From a virus, in IMG/VR virus record IMGVR_UViG_3300033571_022590, positions 1 to 64,000 of that record: a DNA stretch of 64,000 nucleotides. One strand, written 5' to 3'. This document shows, piece after piece, positions 14,601 through 27,300 of this stretch. A program made the translations under genes and the position numbers. Each line of letters starts with the position of its first letter. Position 1 is the stretch's first letter. Under the pieces are notes generated by a model. It was not told the origin of the DNA. It saw only the letters and a program-made list of their open reading frames with translations, and made no database searches.

Positions 14601-15348
14601 TCAGGTATTTTATGCATATACCGAAAATACATTCTATCGACTCAGTAGAGAAGTCACAGGCAATTTGATCTTGACCGAAGTCACAGGATGGCTGGCTCGT
14701 GTTGGACGACAAAGTTTGTACTATCAGTATCGACACAATTCGCCCTTGACTAATCGTATTGATCCAGGCACCACCAACATCATTGACCTTTACGTGGTCA
14801 CACAGGAATACTACACAGCCTATCAGAACTGGTTGCGTGATACTACCAATACCATACTGGAACCCGAACAACCCAGCATAGATGATCTTAACACAGCTTA
14901 TCAAAATCTCAACGACTACAAGATGCTGAGTGACAACGTGGTCCTTAACTCTGTAACATTTAAACCCCTGTTTGGCGCCAAGGCCGAGGCCACACTGCGT
15001 GCCACCGTCAAGGTGATTCGTGCGCAAGGATCAACTGCCAGCACCAGTGAAATAAAAAGTTCTGTAGTGGCACAAATGAACAGCTATTTCAGCATAGATA
15101 AATGGAATTTTGGAGATACATTTTACTTTTCAGAACTGGCAGCTTTTCTGCATAGACAATTGGGTAGCATTGTAAGCAGTGTGGTTCTAGTACCTCTGGA
15201 TCCTGAAAAATCCTTTGGCGACTTGTATGAAATACGCAGTCAGCCCAATGAAATTTTTGCCAATGCTGCTACAGTCGACAACATTGACGTGATTGAAGCT
15301 TTGACCAGCACCAATCTACGCACAGCCCCAGGTAGTGGAGTGATTTAA
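11653..15348 (+). CDS. 6: gp6-like baseplate wedge subunit (J-like)
   Basis: 1231 aa, about twice T4 gp6 (660 aa). The N-terminus is the recognisable gp6 core: FETLRKSFIDYLRLYYPETF, SSEFIALLDVIAFMGQSLAF, RTDLNTRENYLDTAERRDSV. The C-terminus (PLFGAKAEATLRATVKVIRA... MNSYFSIDKWNFGDTFYFSE) is also gp6-type. gp6 dimers form the inter-wedge ring that triggers baseplate expansion. Residues ~539-630 hold an inserted repeat-type domain also found in the giant downstream protein. Two Asp-rich calcium-loop-like motifs occur: GDGDGDG around residue 711, and DSDNDGIPDNPD at 913-924 (thrombospondin-3/EF-hand spacing). The stop overlaps the next start (TAATG). Confidence 0.93.
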   Translation: MAKTTRQTAIFGVEDWKQIYQTYREADFQSYDFETLRKSFIDYLRLYYPETFNDYIESSEFIALLDVIAFMGQSLAFRTDLNTRENYLDTAERRDSVTRLANLISYTAKRNTAASGFLKVFSVQTTENVIDYTGTNLSNVTVDWADPTNPDWQEQFTTIINAALVDSQKIGRPANRQTILGVRTDEYSINLVPGFLPVIPYNATIDGIAMPFEAVTSTSVDRDYIYEPSPVASSVFNVLYKNDQLGFDSANTGYFFYFKQGTLQNQDFNLSERIANRTVNINIEGINNEDRWLFQLDNVGNISREWTYVENIYSAAVEQTAGLRPIYSTTSRANDQITMVFGDGVFSEIPVGIFRAYVRASNGLQYIINPEEMQNVVLPISYISRSGNLETITFTCGITRPVSNAQSREPIAEIKQRAPARYYTQNRMVNGEDYNLFPFTLYNSIIKSKAVNRASIGTSRYLDLVDNTGKYSSTNSFGSDGGLWNQDILPTILFSWTNRNEIADVITNQIQPKILESTMKQFYYANFPRQLVNKFDFVCQSTTATLNTITTSSTEFFALAAKGQIVAGSPIVFTDTLGGLTAGLPYFVRTINATNSTFTVSTAPNGQNSILTTATGAMNATVTLTTGGTNWNQSTTLANETTGFFRNAALEPVSVGESNSTVVKYAVVGSLIRFTPPTGYYFDVNNRLQLGVPTRAGESLEIWASPIRIIGDGDGDGLGNLSDGSGPVILNNFVPTGAIMDIVIPVFATDLPLSIQTQMTEQFLLFRNFGLGYDNDGSITGVPYSWYLITSTNLDVDATWSEQYAGNTTGANLDASWLIQFVVVNQNYTITFRGLSYSFGSVLQTRFFFYDGQQIYDSRTGTVIKDYINVLAVNTRPDSALPLSGDIIMNITGQPVESDGYVDDFQVQVGFRDSDNDGIPDNPDFFDEIVAANINSNQKYVFFQQTVDFDNLQRYLLVEPGVVNSDYATLDDIEAEKFKWSPGQVFYAYTENTFYRLSREVTGNLILTEVTGWLARVGRQSLYYQYRHNSPLTNRIDPGTTNIIDLYVVTQEYYTAYQNWLRDTTNTILEPEQPSIDDLNTAYQNLNDYKMLSDNVVLNSVTFKPLFGAKAEATLRATVKVIRAQGSTASTSEIKSSVVAQMNSYFSIDKWNFGDTFYFSELAAFLHRQLGSIVSSVVLVPLDPEKSFGDLYEIRSQPNEIFANAATVDNIDVIEALTSTNLRTAPGSGVI

Positions 15349-18300
15349 TGGCACGCACACGGTCAGTAGATTTTTTACCAGAAATATTTAGAACCGAAGC
15401 CAACAAACAATTTTTGTCGGCTACATTGGACAATCTCATTCAAGAACCCAAGTTCAAAAAGACTCAGGGGTTCATTGGACGCACTGTGGGACCTGGTGTC
15501 AACCCCAATGACAAATACGTGGTTGAACTTGATAAAACCAGAGCTGACTATCAGCTTGAACCGGGTGTAGTCAGTCTTAGACCCGACACCAACGAAATAC
15601 AAGAAGTAATAACCTATCCTGGCATGGCCGATGCCATATCATTTCAAGGTGGTCAGGGAAATCGTGCCGATCGCCTGTACGAGAGTGATTACTATACTTG
15701 GGATCCGTTTGTAGACTTTGACAGTTTTGTAAACTACAGCCAGTATTATTGGGTGCCCAACGGACCAGACGCAGTTGATGTGTCGGCCACGGGTGTTCCC
15801 ATTACCAACAGTATCACAGTCACACGTGAAAATGGCGTGTACACATTCAGCGGAGTAGTAGGCGACAATCCAACTCTGGAACTAGTGCGTGGCGGAAATT
15901 ACACCTTCAACGTGGCACAAAACGACAAAGAAACTGTGAACTATCGTGTGACCAACAAAGGCAACAGCAGTTACACAATTGATTATCAAGACAATCCTTC
16001 CTTGACCTTGGTGCGTGGTAACACCTATGTGTTCAATCTAACTCTGCAGGGAATTTTTCCGTTTTGGATCAAGACACAGCCGGTGTTGGGCTTGGCCAAT
16101 GCCTTTAATACTGGAGTCAGTCGAAATGGTAGTACCATAGGTTTAATTACCTTTACAGTACCACAAGACGCCCCCGACACTCTGTACTATATTGCAGAAA
16201 ATCAAATCAACATGCAGGGCGTGCTCAACATTGTAGACGGCATACCAGGCACAGGGCCAGGCTTTTGGATTCAGACCAGTCCTGGTGTTACGGGGCAAGT
16301 CCCCACAGCACCAAATATTTCCAGCAGAGATGTGTTTGGAGTCATTAACAACGGTGAGGATCTTGGCACAGTAACGTTTAATGTACCCCTCAAAACAGCA
16401 CAACAATACTACTATGATCTTCCAGATTTTGGCACACCTGTAGATCTTGTGACAGATTTGAAATTTGATCAGATCAATAATCAACGCTTGGATGTGTTTC
16501 TGGCCGAATATGGCGGCATTGACGGTGTCAGTGCTTTGGCCAATAGAACCTTGATTTTCACCAACCCATTGACTGATGCTGTTGACGGTGGCTGGCAACG
16601 CACAACAAGATTTGACCCTTTAGGTCAGGATGTTGCCAACAATGGTTTGTTGGGCAGTTTTGATTCCACTCTGTACAGTCAAACTTCAGAGATACCTGTA
16701 GATCAACGTTATCAACTGTATCAAATTACCTTGGATATCAGCAACGGATATGCTTATATGCAGTTGAATCGCATTGCCGATATTCCTGTATTGAACAAAT
16801 TTACTATAAGATACGGCGATGTGTACAGCAGTACTAACTGGCTCAAAGACAGCAGCGGAAGATTTCAACAGATACCGTTGCTGACTGCTGTGAATGATAT
16901 TCTATACTATCAAGACGGTAATGACCCTGAAATTTTTGGCGAAATAAAGCTGATAGATGTAGAGGGAAGAACCACGCTTGACATCAACGATATCATTGGT
17001 AAAAAGAATTATACCAGCCCCAACGGTGTAGTATTCACCAATGGATTAAAGGTAGTTTTTCGTGGTCTAGTTGAGCCTCCCAACTATAGCTCGGGCAGTG
17101 TAGTATTTGAATGTTCGGCCACGGCTGATGAAATCAATGCTATAACCACAACCAACACAGACATACTGTATGTGGGTCAGGAAGTTTCGTTCCAGGCACC
17201 CACACTGGGCGGTCTTGTAGCTGGACAAACCTACTATGTGCAAAGCATTGTAAATCAGTTTCAGTTCACTGTGAGTGACATGATCGGTGCTGGTGCTGTG
17301 GCCTTGTCCACAGCCACAGGGCTCATGACAGCGGTCAGTGTGAATTATCGTGAATATTATGTAGCCGGTGTTGGCACTGAAATAAATTTGATTCCGGTCA
17401 CAGAACTTAATCTATATGAACCCTATGTGACTGATGCCAACGACAGCACCGTGATTCGGGAACCCGCAACACCCGACTATATCACTATAGATCGAAACAG
17501 CATGAGCCGCAATCCCTGGAGTAGAAGCAATCGCTGGTTCCATGTAGATGTGATCAATGCCACGGCTGCCTACAACAACACTGTGCCAATACTGGACAAC
17601 AATCGTAGAGCCAAACGTCCAATTTTGCAATTTAGACCCAACATCAGACTGTTTAACATGGCACCTGAGTGTGTGGAACCAGTGGATATCATAGATTTTG
17701 TAGTGGCCGATGCATTTGGTACTGTGCAAGGCAGCACCGGATATACCGTAGACGGATATGAATTGGTCAATGGTAGTCGCATTATTTTTGCAGCAGACAC
17801 CGATGCCGAAGTGCGCAACAAAATTTGGTTGGTAGAATTTATCATACCCAACAGCGCCACCCTGATCACGGCAGATAATTTGTCGCCTGGGTTGGTGTAC
17901 ACAATTATATCGTTAGGCAACACCGATTGGAACGCAGTGGCTGGCACCACTGGAATCAGCTATGCTGTTGGCAACATTATCACTGTGGCAGAAGTTGGAA
18001 CTGGTACTGGTCTGGCTGAATTTAATCAGCCTGTGATTAATTTGACATTGGCTCCAGATGGTGTTGTTGCGCCAGATCGTGCCACACATACCATGAATGG
18101 TGAAACTGGACAAGGCATTTCATATTGGTATGATGGGGTTGAGTGGATAGTGGCTCAACAAAAACTTGGTGTCAATCAGGCACCCTTGTTCAATGTGTAC
18201 GACGCGGATGGAGTCAGCTTCAGTGATCAAATAAAATATCCGTCCAGCGATTTTGTAGGTAGCAAACTGTTCAGCTATGCACCTGGTGAAACCGGTATTC

Positions 18301-21300
18301 TTGATCCTGTGTTGCAGATTCCGCTCAAGTATCTTACTCTTGAAAACGTGGGCGATATTGTGTTTGATAACAATCTCTACAAGGACACATTTGTTTACAC
18401 ACGTGAAAATGTTAGTGTGACTCTAGACATCAGTTCAGGATCTGCTAGAGAATACAATGTGTCCATGGGCGTGTCTAGCACAAACGGCATAAACAGTACA
18501 ACGAGCACGACATCTGTCTCAACTTTGACTGCTACCGGTACTGAAGAGTTTGCACGTCTTATAGGTTGGCAAAATGCAGTGACTACCAGCAAGACCTACC
18601 AGCAGTTTAAATTTATCTATGACGGAACCACGCTCAAACTGGATGTGGTTGTGCTTGATCAATTTGCCAGCGCGGTTCCTGTAATAAAAATTTATGTTGG
18701 CAGTCAGTTCCAAGACCCCAGCACGTACATCTATGCTACCAACACTGACAGCACCACAATTACACTCAACAAAGAGTATGTGCTAGGCGATATTGTTGAA
18801 GTCTTGGTGTTGAGTGATCAGGTCAGCAAGGTTGCATTCTATCAAGTACCCTTGAATTTGGAAAACAATCCGCTGAACATAAACAGTCAAAGTTTTAGTC
18901 TGGGCACCATAAGACAGCACTATCAAAGCATCTGTGAAAATTTACCAGATATTTCAGGCGCAATTTCTGGGGCCAATAATACCAGAGACTTGGGTGACAT
19001 TGGACCGTATGGTTTGATTATTTTGCAACAGAGTGCACCGTTGACGTTGGCTGGATATTTCTTGCGCAGTGAAAAATACAATATTTTTAATTCTCTAACT
19101 TATAACAGCCGAGAGTATATCAAATACAAAAATCAATTGTTGGAATCAGTGACCCAACAACAAATTAATTTTCAAACAGCAGGAGAAATATTAGATGCAG
19201 CCATAGCTGACATCACCGCTGGTCGAGTAGAAACACAGTCGTTTTACTGGAGTGACATGTTGCCGTCGGGTGCTGTGTATATTCAAAACACATACACGGT
19301 GTCGTTTGTTACTACCAATGTATTTGACACCGTGCAGGTATACAACTTTGCTTCAGCCAACTATCTGGGACTCAGTGTGTATGTGAATGACGTGCTTATT
19401 ACTCGTGGCATGGACTACGTAGTGGCCACTGACGGACCACGTTTGACTATTATCAAAATGTTAGAAATTGGTGACACAGTGACTATACGTGAATACAGTT
19501 CCACTTATGGCACATTCTGTCCCAATACTCCTACCAAAATGGGACTGTATCCGGCTTATCTGCCAGAAATAACCACACAACGCACTACCACAGGTGAACA
19601 AACTGTCTTGATTGGTCATGATGGTAGTGTCACAAAAACTTTTGGTGACATACGTGATCAAGTATTGTTGGAGTTTGAAACTCGAATCTACAACAACATC
19701 AAACTGGATGGCAACCCTTGTCCCTTGTTAGCAACCAACGTACTACCTGGACAGTTCCGTGTCACCGGTTACAGCACAGATGAAATCAACAATATTTTGA
19801 ACACAGAATTTTTGAGCTTTGTGGCCACTAACAAACTAAACTATCGCGAACAAGATTATAATGCCAACAATGAATTCAGCTACAATTATAGTGGTGCTCA
19901 AGGCCGACTCGACAACAAAAATTTGCTAGGGGCCTGGCGTGGTATCTACAGATACTATTATGACACGCAACAACCAGAATCTACGCCTTGGCAAATGCTG
20001 GGCTTCAGTGAAAAACCTGTCTGGTGGGACGTGACTTATGGCACTGTACCCTACACCAGTGAAAACTTTGTGTTATGGGATGACTTAGAAGCTGGCTTGG
20101 TGCGTGATCCAGCTGGTGCTTATATTTTGCCTGAATACGCACGCCCAGGCCTAAGCGAAGTCATACCCACTGGTGATGAAGGACAATTATTGAGCCCATT
20201 CAACAGCGTGGTAGGCACTTTTGATCAAAATCAATTCCGCAAGAGTTGGAGCCTAGGAGATGGATCTCCAGTGGAAGCTTCGTGGTGGAACAGTTCTAGT
20301 TATCCATTTGCAGTCATGCGCTTGTTGGCTCTTACAAGACCGGCCAAGTTTTTTGCCTTGTTTGCTGATAGAGATTTATATCGTTACAACACAGAGTTTG
20401 ATCAGTTCTTGTACAATAACCGCTATAGATTGGATGCCAACGGCGTTGAAGTTTACGGCGACGGTATCAGCAAGGCCAGTTATATCAATTGGATAGTTGA
20501 CTACAATCGACAAAGCGGTTTAAACAGCACGGAATTATTAACCAATGACTTGGCCAATCTTGATGTGAGGTTGTGCTACAGAATGGCCAGCTTCTCAGAC
20601 AAGAAATTCATAAAGCTATTCACTGAAAAATCCAGTCCAGAGTCTACCAATACCAGTTTCCTGATTCCAGACGAAAGCTATGCCTTGCTGTTGTACAAAA
20701 ATCAACCATTTGATCGAGCCAGTTACAGTTCAGTGCTGATACAACAAGTTCCGGGCGGATATGCAGTGTTTGGCTACAGCACCTATCAGCCCTATTTTAA
20801 CATCTTGCAAAGCCAGGCCACTGGAAAACTACGAACCATTAGCACAGCTGGAGTCAGTGTGCGAGTTCCTACCTTCTACACCAGTCGTGTTGCACAGATA
20901 CCATATGGTTATGTGTTCACTGACATCACAGCAGTCAGTGACTTTTTGTTGAGTTATGGCAAGTATCTTGAAGGGCAAGGACTTAGCTTTACCAACACTG
21001 CCAATGGTTATCAGCTGGACTGGAATCAAATGGTAACTGAATTCCTGTACTGGAGTCAACAGGGTTGGGAAGACAATTGTCTTATTGCTATCAATCCCTT
21101 GGCACTCAAGCTCAGTGTCAGTAAACCCTTTGCCGTGGTTGACGATATACAGGCACAGACTTCAGAAAATATTTTATTGGATCAAAACCGCAAAGAGTTA
21201 CCTACTCGCAATCTCAATATTGTGCGCATGGGCAATGAATTCACAGTGGAGCCAGCCAATGATCAAACCCTAAGTTTTATAGATCTAAAATATACCAGCT

Positions 21301-24300
21301 ACGAACACATGATTGTGCTAGACAATGTGTCAGTATTTGGTGATTTGATCTACAATCCCCCTACCGGAGCCAGGCAAAGTCGTCTTAATCTTGTAGCTGT
21401 GACCACTACCGAGTGGAACGGCAGTGTGGATGCTCAAGGCTTCATAATAAATCAGGACAATGTGGAGCCCTGGAGCGGTCATAGAACCTATGCCAAGGGC
21501 GAAATTGTCAAGTACAAAGACAACTATTGGTCAGCTGCTACAATTGTTCAGCCCAGTGAAGTTTTTGATTTTAATGACTGGTTGCAGAGCGATTACACAC
21601 AGATTGAACTTGGACTTTTACCCAACCTTGCCAACAAAGCCGATCAATTGGTCAATTCCTACAACATTAACACAGCCAATCTTGAACGCGATACGGATCT
21701 ATTAAGCTATGGATTGATTGGATTCCGACCAAGGCAGTACCTGGCCGCAATTAATCTTGACGATGTAAGCCAGGTCAACGTTTATCGACAGTTCTTGGGC
21801 ACCAAAGGCACGCTGTTGTCAGCTGAATTATTCAAACAGGTCAATCTAGGCAAAGAGTTAGCCGAATATGAAATTTTTGAAAATTGGGCAGTGCAACGAG
21901 CTGTGTACGGTGCCAATGCCAATCGCAGCTATTTTGAATTACGGTTAAATCGAGCTTTGCTCAACGCCAGTCCCAGTCTGGTGCAAGTTGTGGCATCTCA
22001 ACAAACCAGTGAAGCTGATCAGTCCATACAAGTGGGCGATATTTGGCGTCAAAGTTACAAAATCAACAGCCCGGACATATTGCCTACCACGGTAGCTGTA
22101 CCCGCAGACACTGCCTTGCCCACAGCTGGCTATGTGAATCTTGACGATGTTGATATCACAGTGTTTGACATCAGTGACAGTGCCAGCCTTGAAGCCAATC
22201 TAAACGAAATTGGTGTTGGTACCAGTATCTGGGTAGCCAAGGTCAACAATTACGACTGGGACATATATCGTGCCGAAGCTGTACCGGGCACTATAAGTCA
22301 CGTATGCGATAATCTTGACGGTACCAGTCGTGTGATTTTTACTCTGCAACATGGTATCACAGTTGGACAACAGGTTATTATAAGATTTTTTGACAGTGAA
22401 GTTGATGGAGTTTACACAGTTCTAAGTGTCAGTAATCTCAATACCATCAACATAGCATTTAGGTTTACAGGCAGTAGAACCGTGGTGAATGGTATCGGCT
22501 TGGCCTTTACACTGCAAACCATGAGAGTTGCACAGGCCAGTGATGTGATTGACCTGCCTTATGCCAATCAAATTGCAGATGGAACCACAACCTGGGTCGA
22601 CGACGATGGCAACGGTCGTTGGGTAGTTTTGCAAAAACAAAACGTATTCACACCGGTTAGTGAGCTTTCACCACAGATACTGGATGCAGAAGAAAATTAC
22701 GGAGTGGTGGTAAAACAAGCAATTGACAAATTTGCTGCATTTGTTGGCAGTCCACGTTATGGTTTTGGCACAGGTACTCAAACGGGTGCTGTTTACACCT
22801 ATGTAAACAACTTTGGCACTGCTTATCAACCTATTAGTCCTGTGGAAAGTGGTGATGCCATAATCACTCTTGCTACTACGGGTGTTAGAAATCTTGGAGC
22901 CAGCATCGCAGTGGGTAGTCAGGCCTGGCTAGCAGCCGGTGCTCCAGGTAGTCTGGGCGGTGCTGGCCAAACCAACAGTGGGTATGTCACTGTGATTTAT
23001 CGAGATTACAACACATATCAGGCAGGTGACAATCCCTATGTGGTATGGCAATTACTGACCACACCTGGTAACATCAACACTGATCAAGGTCGTTTTGGTG
23101 CTGGCATAACCATGTGTGCCAACGAAAACTGGTTGTATGTGGCAGAGCCAGATGTAAATCGTGTTTATGCTTACAACCGCATAAATTACCAATATCAGTT
23201 TTTGTCGGCCTTGGGTGACGGCATCACCACAAGCTATGACATTAGCAACAACATACAAATTGACGAAGCCACACAGATTCAAGTCACAGTGAATGGTGTG
23301 TTACAGGTATTAAACGTGAACTACACAGTGAATATTTCATTTACCACTGTGACCTTTACCACAGTCCCCAGCGCAGGTTCTGCTGTGCTAATTGCAAGAC
23401 CATTCTTGTTACAGCTGGATTACGCTCAGTATTACAGCTTGACTGCCACTGGAGCGACAACTGGTACAGGTGCCTTGTTTTCAATCAATCGCATACGTGG
23501 CACCGTAGAAGTTGGTATTCAAGCCGGCGGTTCAGGTTATACCAATGGTGAGACACTGACTATACCAGCCACCAGTTTTGGAGGAGGATCTTCGCCAGCC
23601 AACGATGTTACCTTTGTTATAACTGTGGTAGCTGGCAAAATTGTTCAGCTGACCGGTGTTTCCTATACTCCGCCTGCCTTGCAGAGCACATTTAGTTTGA
23701 ATGAACTTTTCTTCACTGCTACCACCTTAAACAGTTTTACAGTGTTGGTAAATGATGTGATACAAAGGCCACACATTGACTACACCTTCAATGCTGGCAC
23801 GCAGGATTTATCATTCCTTGTAAATCCAGGTGCCGGAGCAATTATAAAAGTTCGTGCTGACAGTTATTTTAACTACGTGGGAGAAATCCCCACAGCTGGA
23901 CTTGGTTTGCAACCTGGAGATGATTTTGGCGCCGCATTGAGTTGCACCACAGATGGTAGACAAGTCATGATTGGTGCTCCCAACTGCACCGTTGATGGCG
24001 AAGTTGAAGCCGGTTGTGTATATGTGTTTGACAGAAATGTTCAACATTTTATCTACACACCGAGCTCCACACCTACCTTTGTGCTGGCTGGTTCAGGATT
24101 GACGCCGCTGGCTGTGAGTGTGAATGGTCAGTATTTGATTGATGAAGCCACTACAATTGTAGGCAATCCAGGCACGTACAGTGTCAGCGGTAGCACAGTG
24201 ACTATCAATCAAACACTGAATGTGGGTGACAGTATTGAAATAGAAACAGACCAGTTTCGTCTATTGCAACGAATCACACAGGAACAGCCTGCACAGTACA

Positions 24301-27300
24301 GCAACTTTGGACAAGCAGTTGATCTATGCTCGTATAATTGCAGTCTTTATGTTGGAGCTCCAAACAGTAGTCTACAGGTCATTAAAGGTGGCGTGGTTGA
24401 GCGCGAAATAAATCAAGCACGTGTTTATGGTATTATAACCTCCACAGTGTCCAATCCCACGCTTACAGCTGGTGATACCCTGCGGGTCAACAATGTTGAT
24501 GTGATTATACCATCTGCCCCAAACAACAATATTGTGGGCTTGGCCAGTGCTATTAATTCTACCGCTCCAAATGCCACAGCCACAGTTACCTCAGCTGGAT
24601 ATCTGACCATATCTGTGACCAATATTGATGCGGCTGTGCCCGGAAACTTGTTGCAAGTGGCACCAGGCAGTGTGGGTTCAGCTTGGGCGGCCTTGGGCTT
24701 TGATATATTCAGTTACACACAAACCATATTAAGTCCCTACGCAGTTGATTTTGCTGGGTTTGGAACCAGCATTAGCTTGGACGAAACAGCAACAACCTTG
24801 ATAGTAGGTGCTCCACAAGGCACCATGTATCTCATCACAATTTTTGATGATGGTACCACAGATTTTGATGCCAATGCCACAACCTTCTTTACAACCATAT
24901 TGCAAAGCGGTGCGGTGTATACTTACAACTTGTTGAATTCTGCCAACAGCAGTGCCAGCAATCCTGACAAGTTTGTGTTTGGTGAACAAATCAGTATCAC
25001 TGATGTGGCCTATCTTGATCAGCTGGGAGCGTCAGTGGACTACTTGAGTGGCAGTCTTTGGTTGGGTGCGCCCGGCAGTGATGTGGGCGACAGCAGCACC
25101 AGTAACTATGGAAAAGTGTTTGTTTGGCAAAATGCTGAACGACAAATGACCTGGATTCCAAAATACATTCAACAACCCACTGTGGATGTAAGACTGTTGA
25201 ATTCAATATTTCTGTATGATAGAATAACATCTTCAACCACGGAGTTCTTGGATTTCTTCAATCCCTTGCAAGGAAAAATTCTTGGCGCTGCCCGACAAAA
25301 TATTGACTATATTGGTGCCGTTGATCCAGCATTTTACAACGTGGGTCCACAAAATATTCTTGGGACCACATGGGCCGCCAATCACGTGGGAGAAATTTGG
25401 TGGGATATCAGCACGGTGAGATTTATTGATCCCAATCAGGATTCCATTGTGTATGCATCAAGACGTTGGGGACAAATTTTTCCTGGCAGCACAGTTGACA
25501 TCTATCAGTGGATCGTGAGCACGGTTCCGCCAGCTGAATATGCTGGCCCTGGAACTCCAGCCAGTCTTGTAAGCTATACTATTAACACAGTGCTCAGTGA
25601 TGATGGCTCATTCAACACGCAGTATTTTTACTGGGTACGCGGATTACCCACAGTGGCCACACAAAAAGGCAAGACACTCAGTACCAACAGTATCAGCAAC
25701 TATATTGCTGATCCACGTTCTACGGGCATAGCCTATCTTGCACCCATAAACTCCAGCACTTTTGCATTGTACAACTGTGAGAATCTTATAGAAGCACAGG
25801 ACACTATTCTCAACATTGAGTTTGATCAACAACTCAACAACGACAATGTACACGTTGAATATGAGCTGGTGGCGCAGGACAAATCCAACAGTTTCTTGAG
25901 TGACAATCTGTATAGAAAACTGCAGGACAGTTTCTGTGGTGTTGACAGCTTTGGAAATCTAGTTCCAGATCCTACCTTGAGTCCTGCAGAACGGTACGGA
26001 GTACAATTTAGACCCAGACAAAGCATGTTTGTCAACAGATTTGTTGCACTCAAGAACTATATCACTCGAGTGAATTCAATTCTGCGTCAGTATCCTGTGA
26101 GTGAAAATAGAGTTTTGTCATTGTTGAACAGCAAAGAGCCACTGCCAGGAGTCAACAGTGGCCTCTACAATGCCAGTGTACCCACCAGAGAAATACTAGA
26201 TTTCCAAAACATCTATGCCGTGCCACTGGGCTACAAGTATCTTGTGGTCAGCGATGATACCAATCGCGGTTTATGGACCATATATCAGGTCAGCCCCAAT
26301 CCCACGATCTTGGACAGTTTCACCAGCACAGGATCTTTCATAAGCGGCAATACTCTCAACATTGGAGTATTGACTTCTGGAACCATTACCGTGGGTCAAC
26401 TTGTGACTGGCATTGGAGTTGAAAGTGGCATTATTATTGTCAGCAACATTAATGGTGGCAGCTCAAGTGGATCAGTTTGGGTTATAAGCAAAATAACCAA
26501 TGTGCCCACAACCAATATCAATGGTGCCGCACCACGTGAATTGATACTGTTCAGGGTACAAAACTTCAACACACCTGATTACTGGAGTTATATTGATTGG
26601 TATTTGCCCGGTTACAACAGCAGTATCAAGCCCGTGGCCGAAGTCAATAACTTTTCTGAATTGACTACCTTGAATGTACCTATAGGTAGCAGTGTGCAGG
26701 TTAAAGCCAATGCACAAGGCAAATTTGAAATTTACCTACGCACCGATGTGGGTTACGAGCGTGTGGCCCTGCAGGATGGAACCATAGAAATTTCTGCTGA
26801 AATTTATGACTATGCATTGGGACGTTTTGGTTTTGACCTTGAAGTGTTTGACGCACAATATTTTGATCAAGAACCCGTGATTGAAACAAGAAAAATAATT
26901 CAGGCTATTAATGAAGAATTATTTGTTGGTGATCTAGAAATAGAAAGAAATCGAGCTTTGGTGTTGATGTTCAACTATGTGTTGAGTGAATTTTCAGCAC
27001 CTGAGTGGTTGGTCAAAACCAGCCTGATTGATGTGGCGCACAAAATTCGCGAACTGTTACCGTTCCAAAATTTCAGTCCAGACAATCAAGAATTTGTAGT
27101 GGACTATATTCAAGAAGTAAAGCCTTACCATGTGCAAGTTCGTGAATTCAATTTGCAATACTTTGGCAGTGATACCTTTCTAGGGGATCTTGTAGATTTT
27201 GATTTGCCAGCCTACTATGACACTACATTGCCAGTACCACAATTTGTGAGTCCTGTGTTGACTCCTTACGCCATAGCCACCAATGATGTAAGCAATGTAT

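Noticed and set aside
23400-25200. Integrin-like FG-GAP repeats as evidence of a host gene
   Set aside because: The repeats are inside a virion protein frame and propeller repeats are common in phage fibres, so no host origin is implied.
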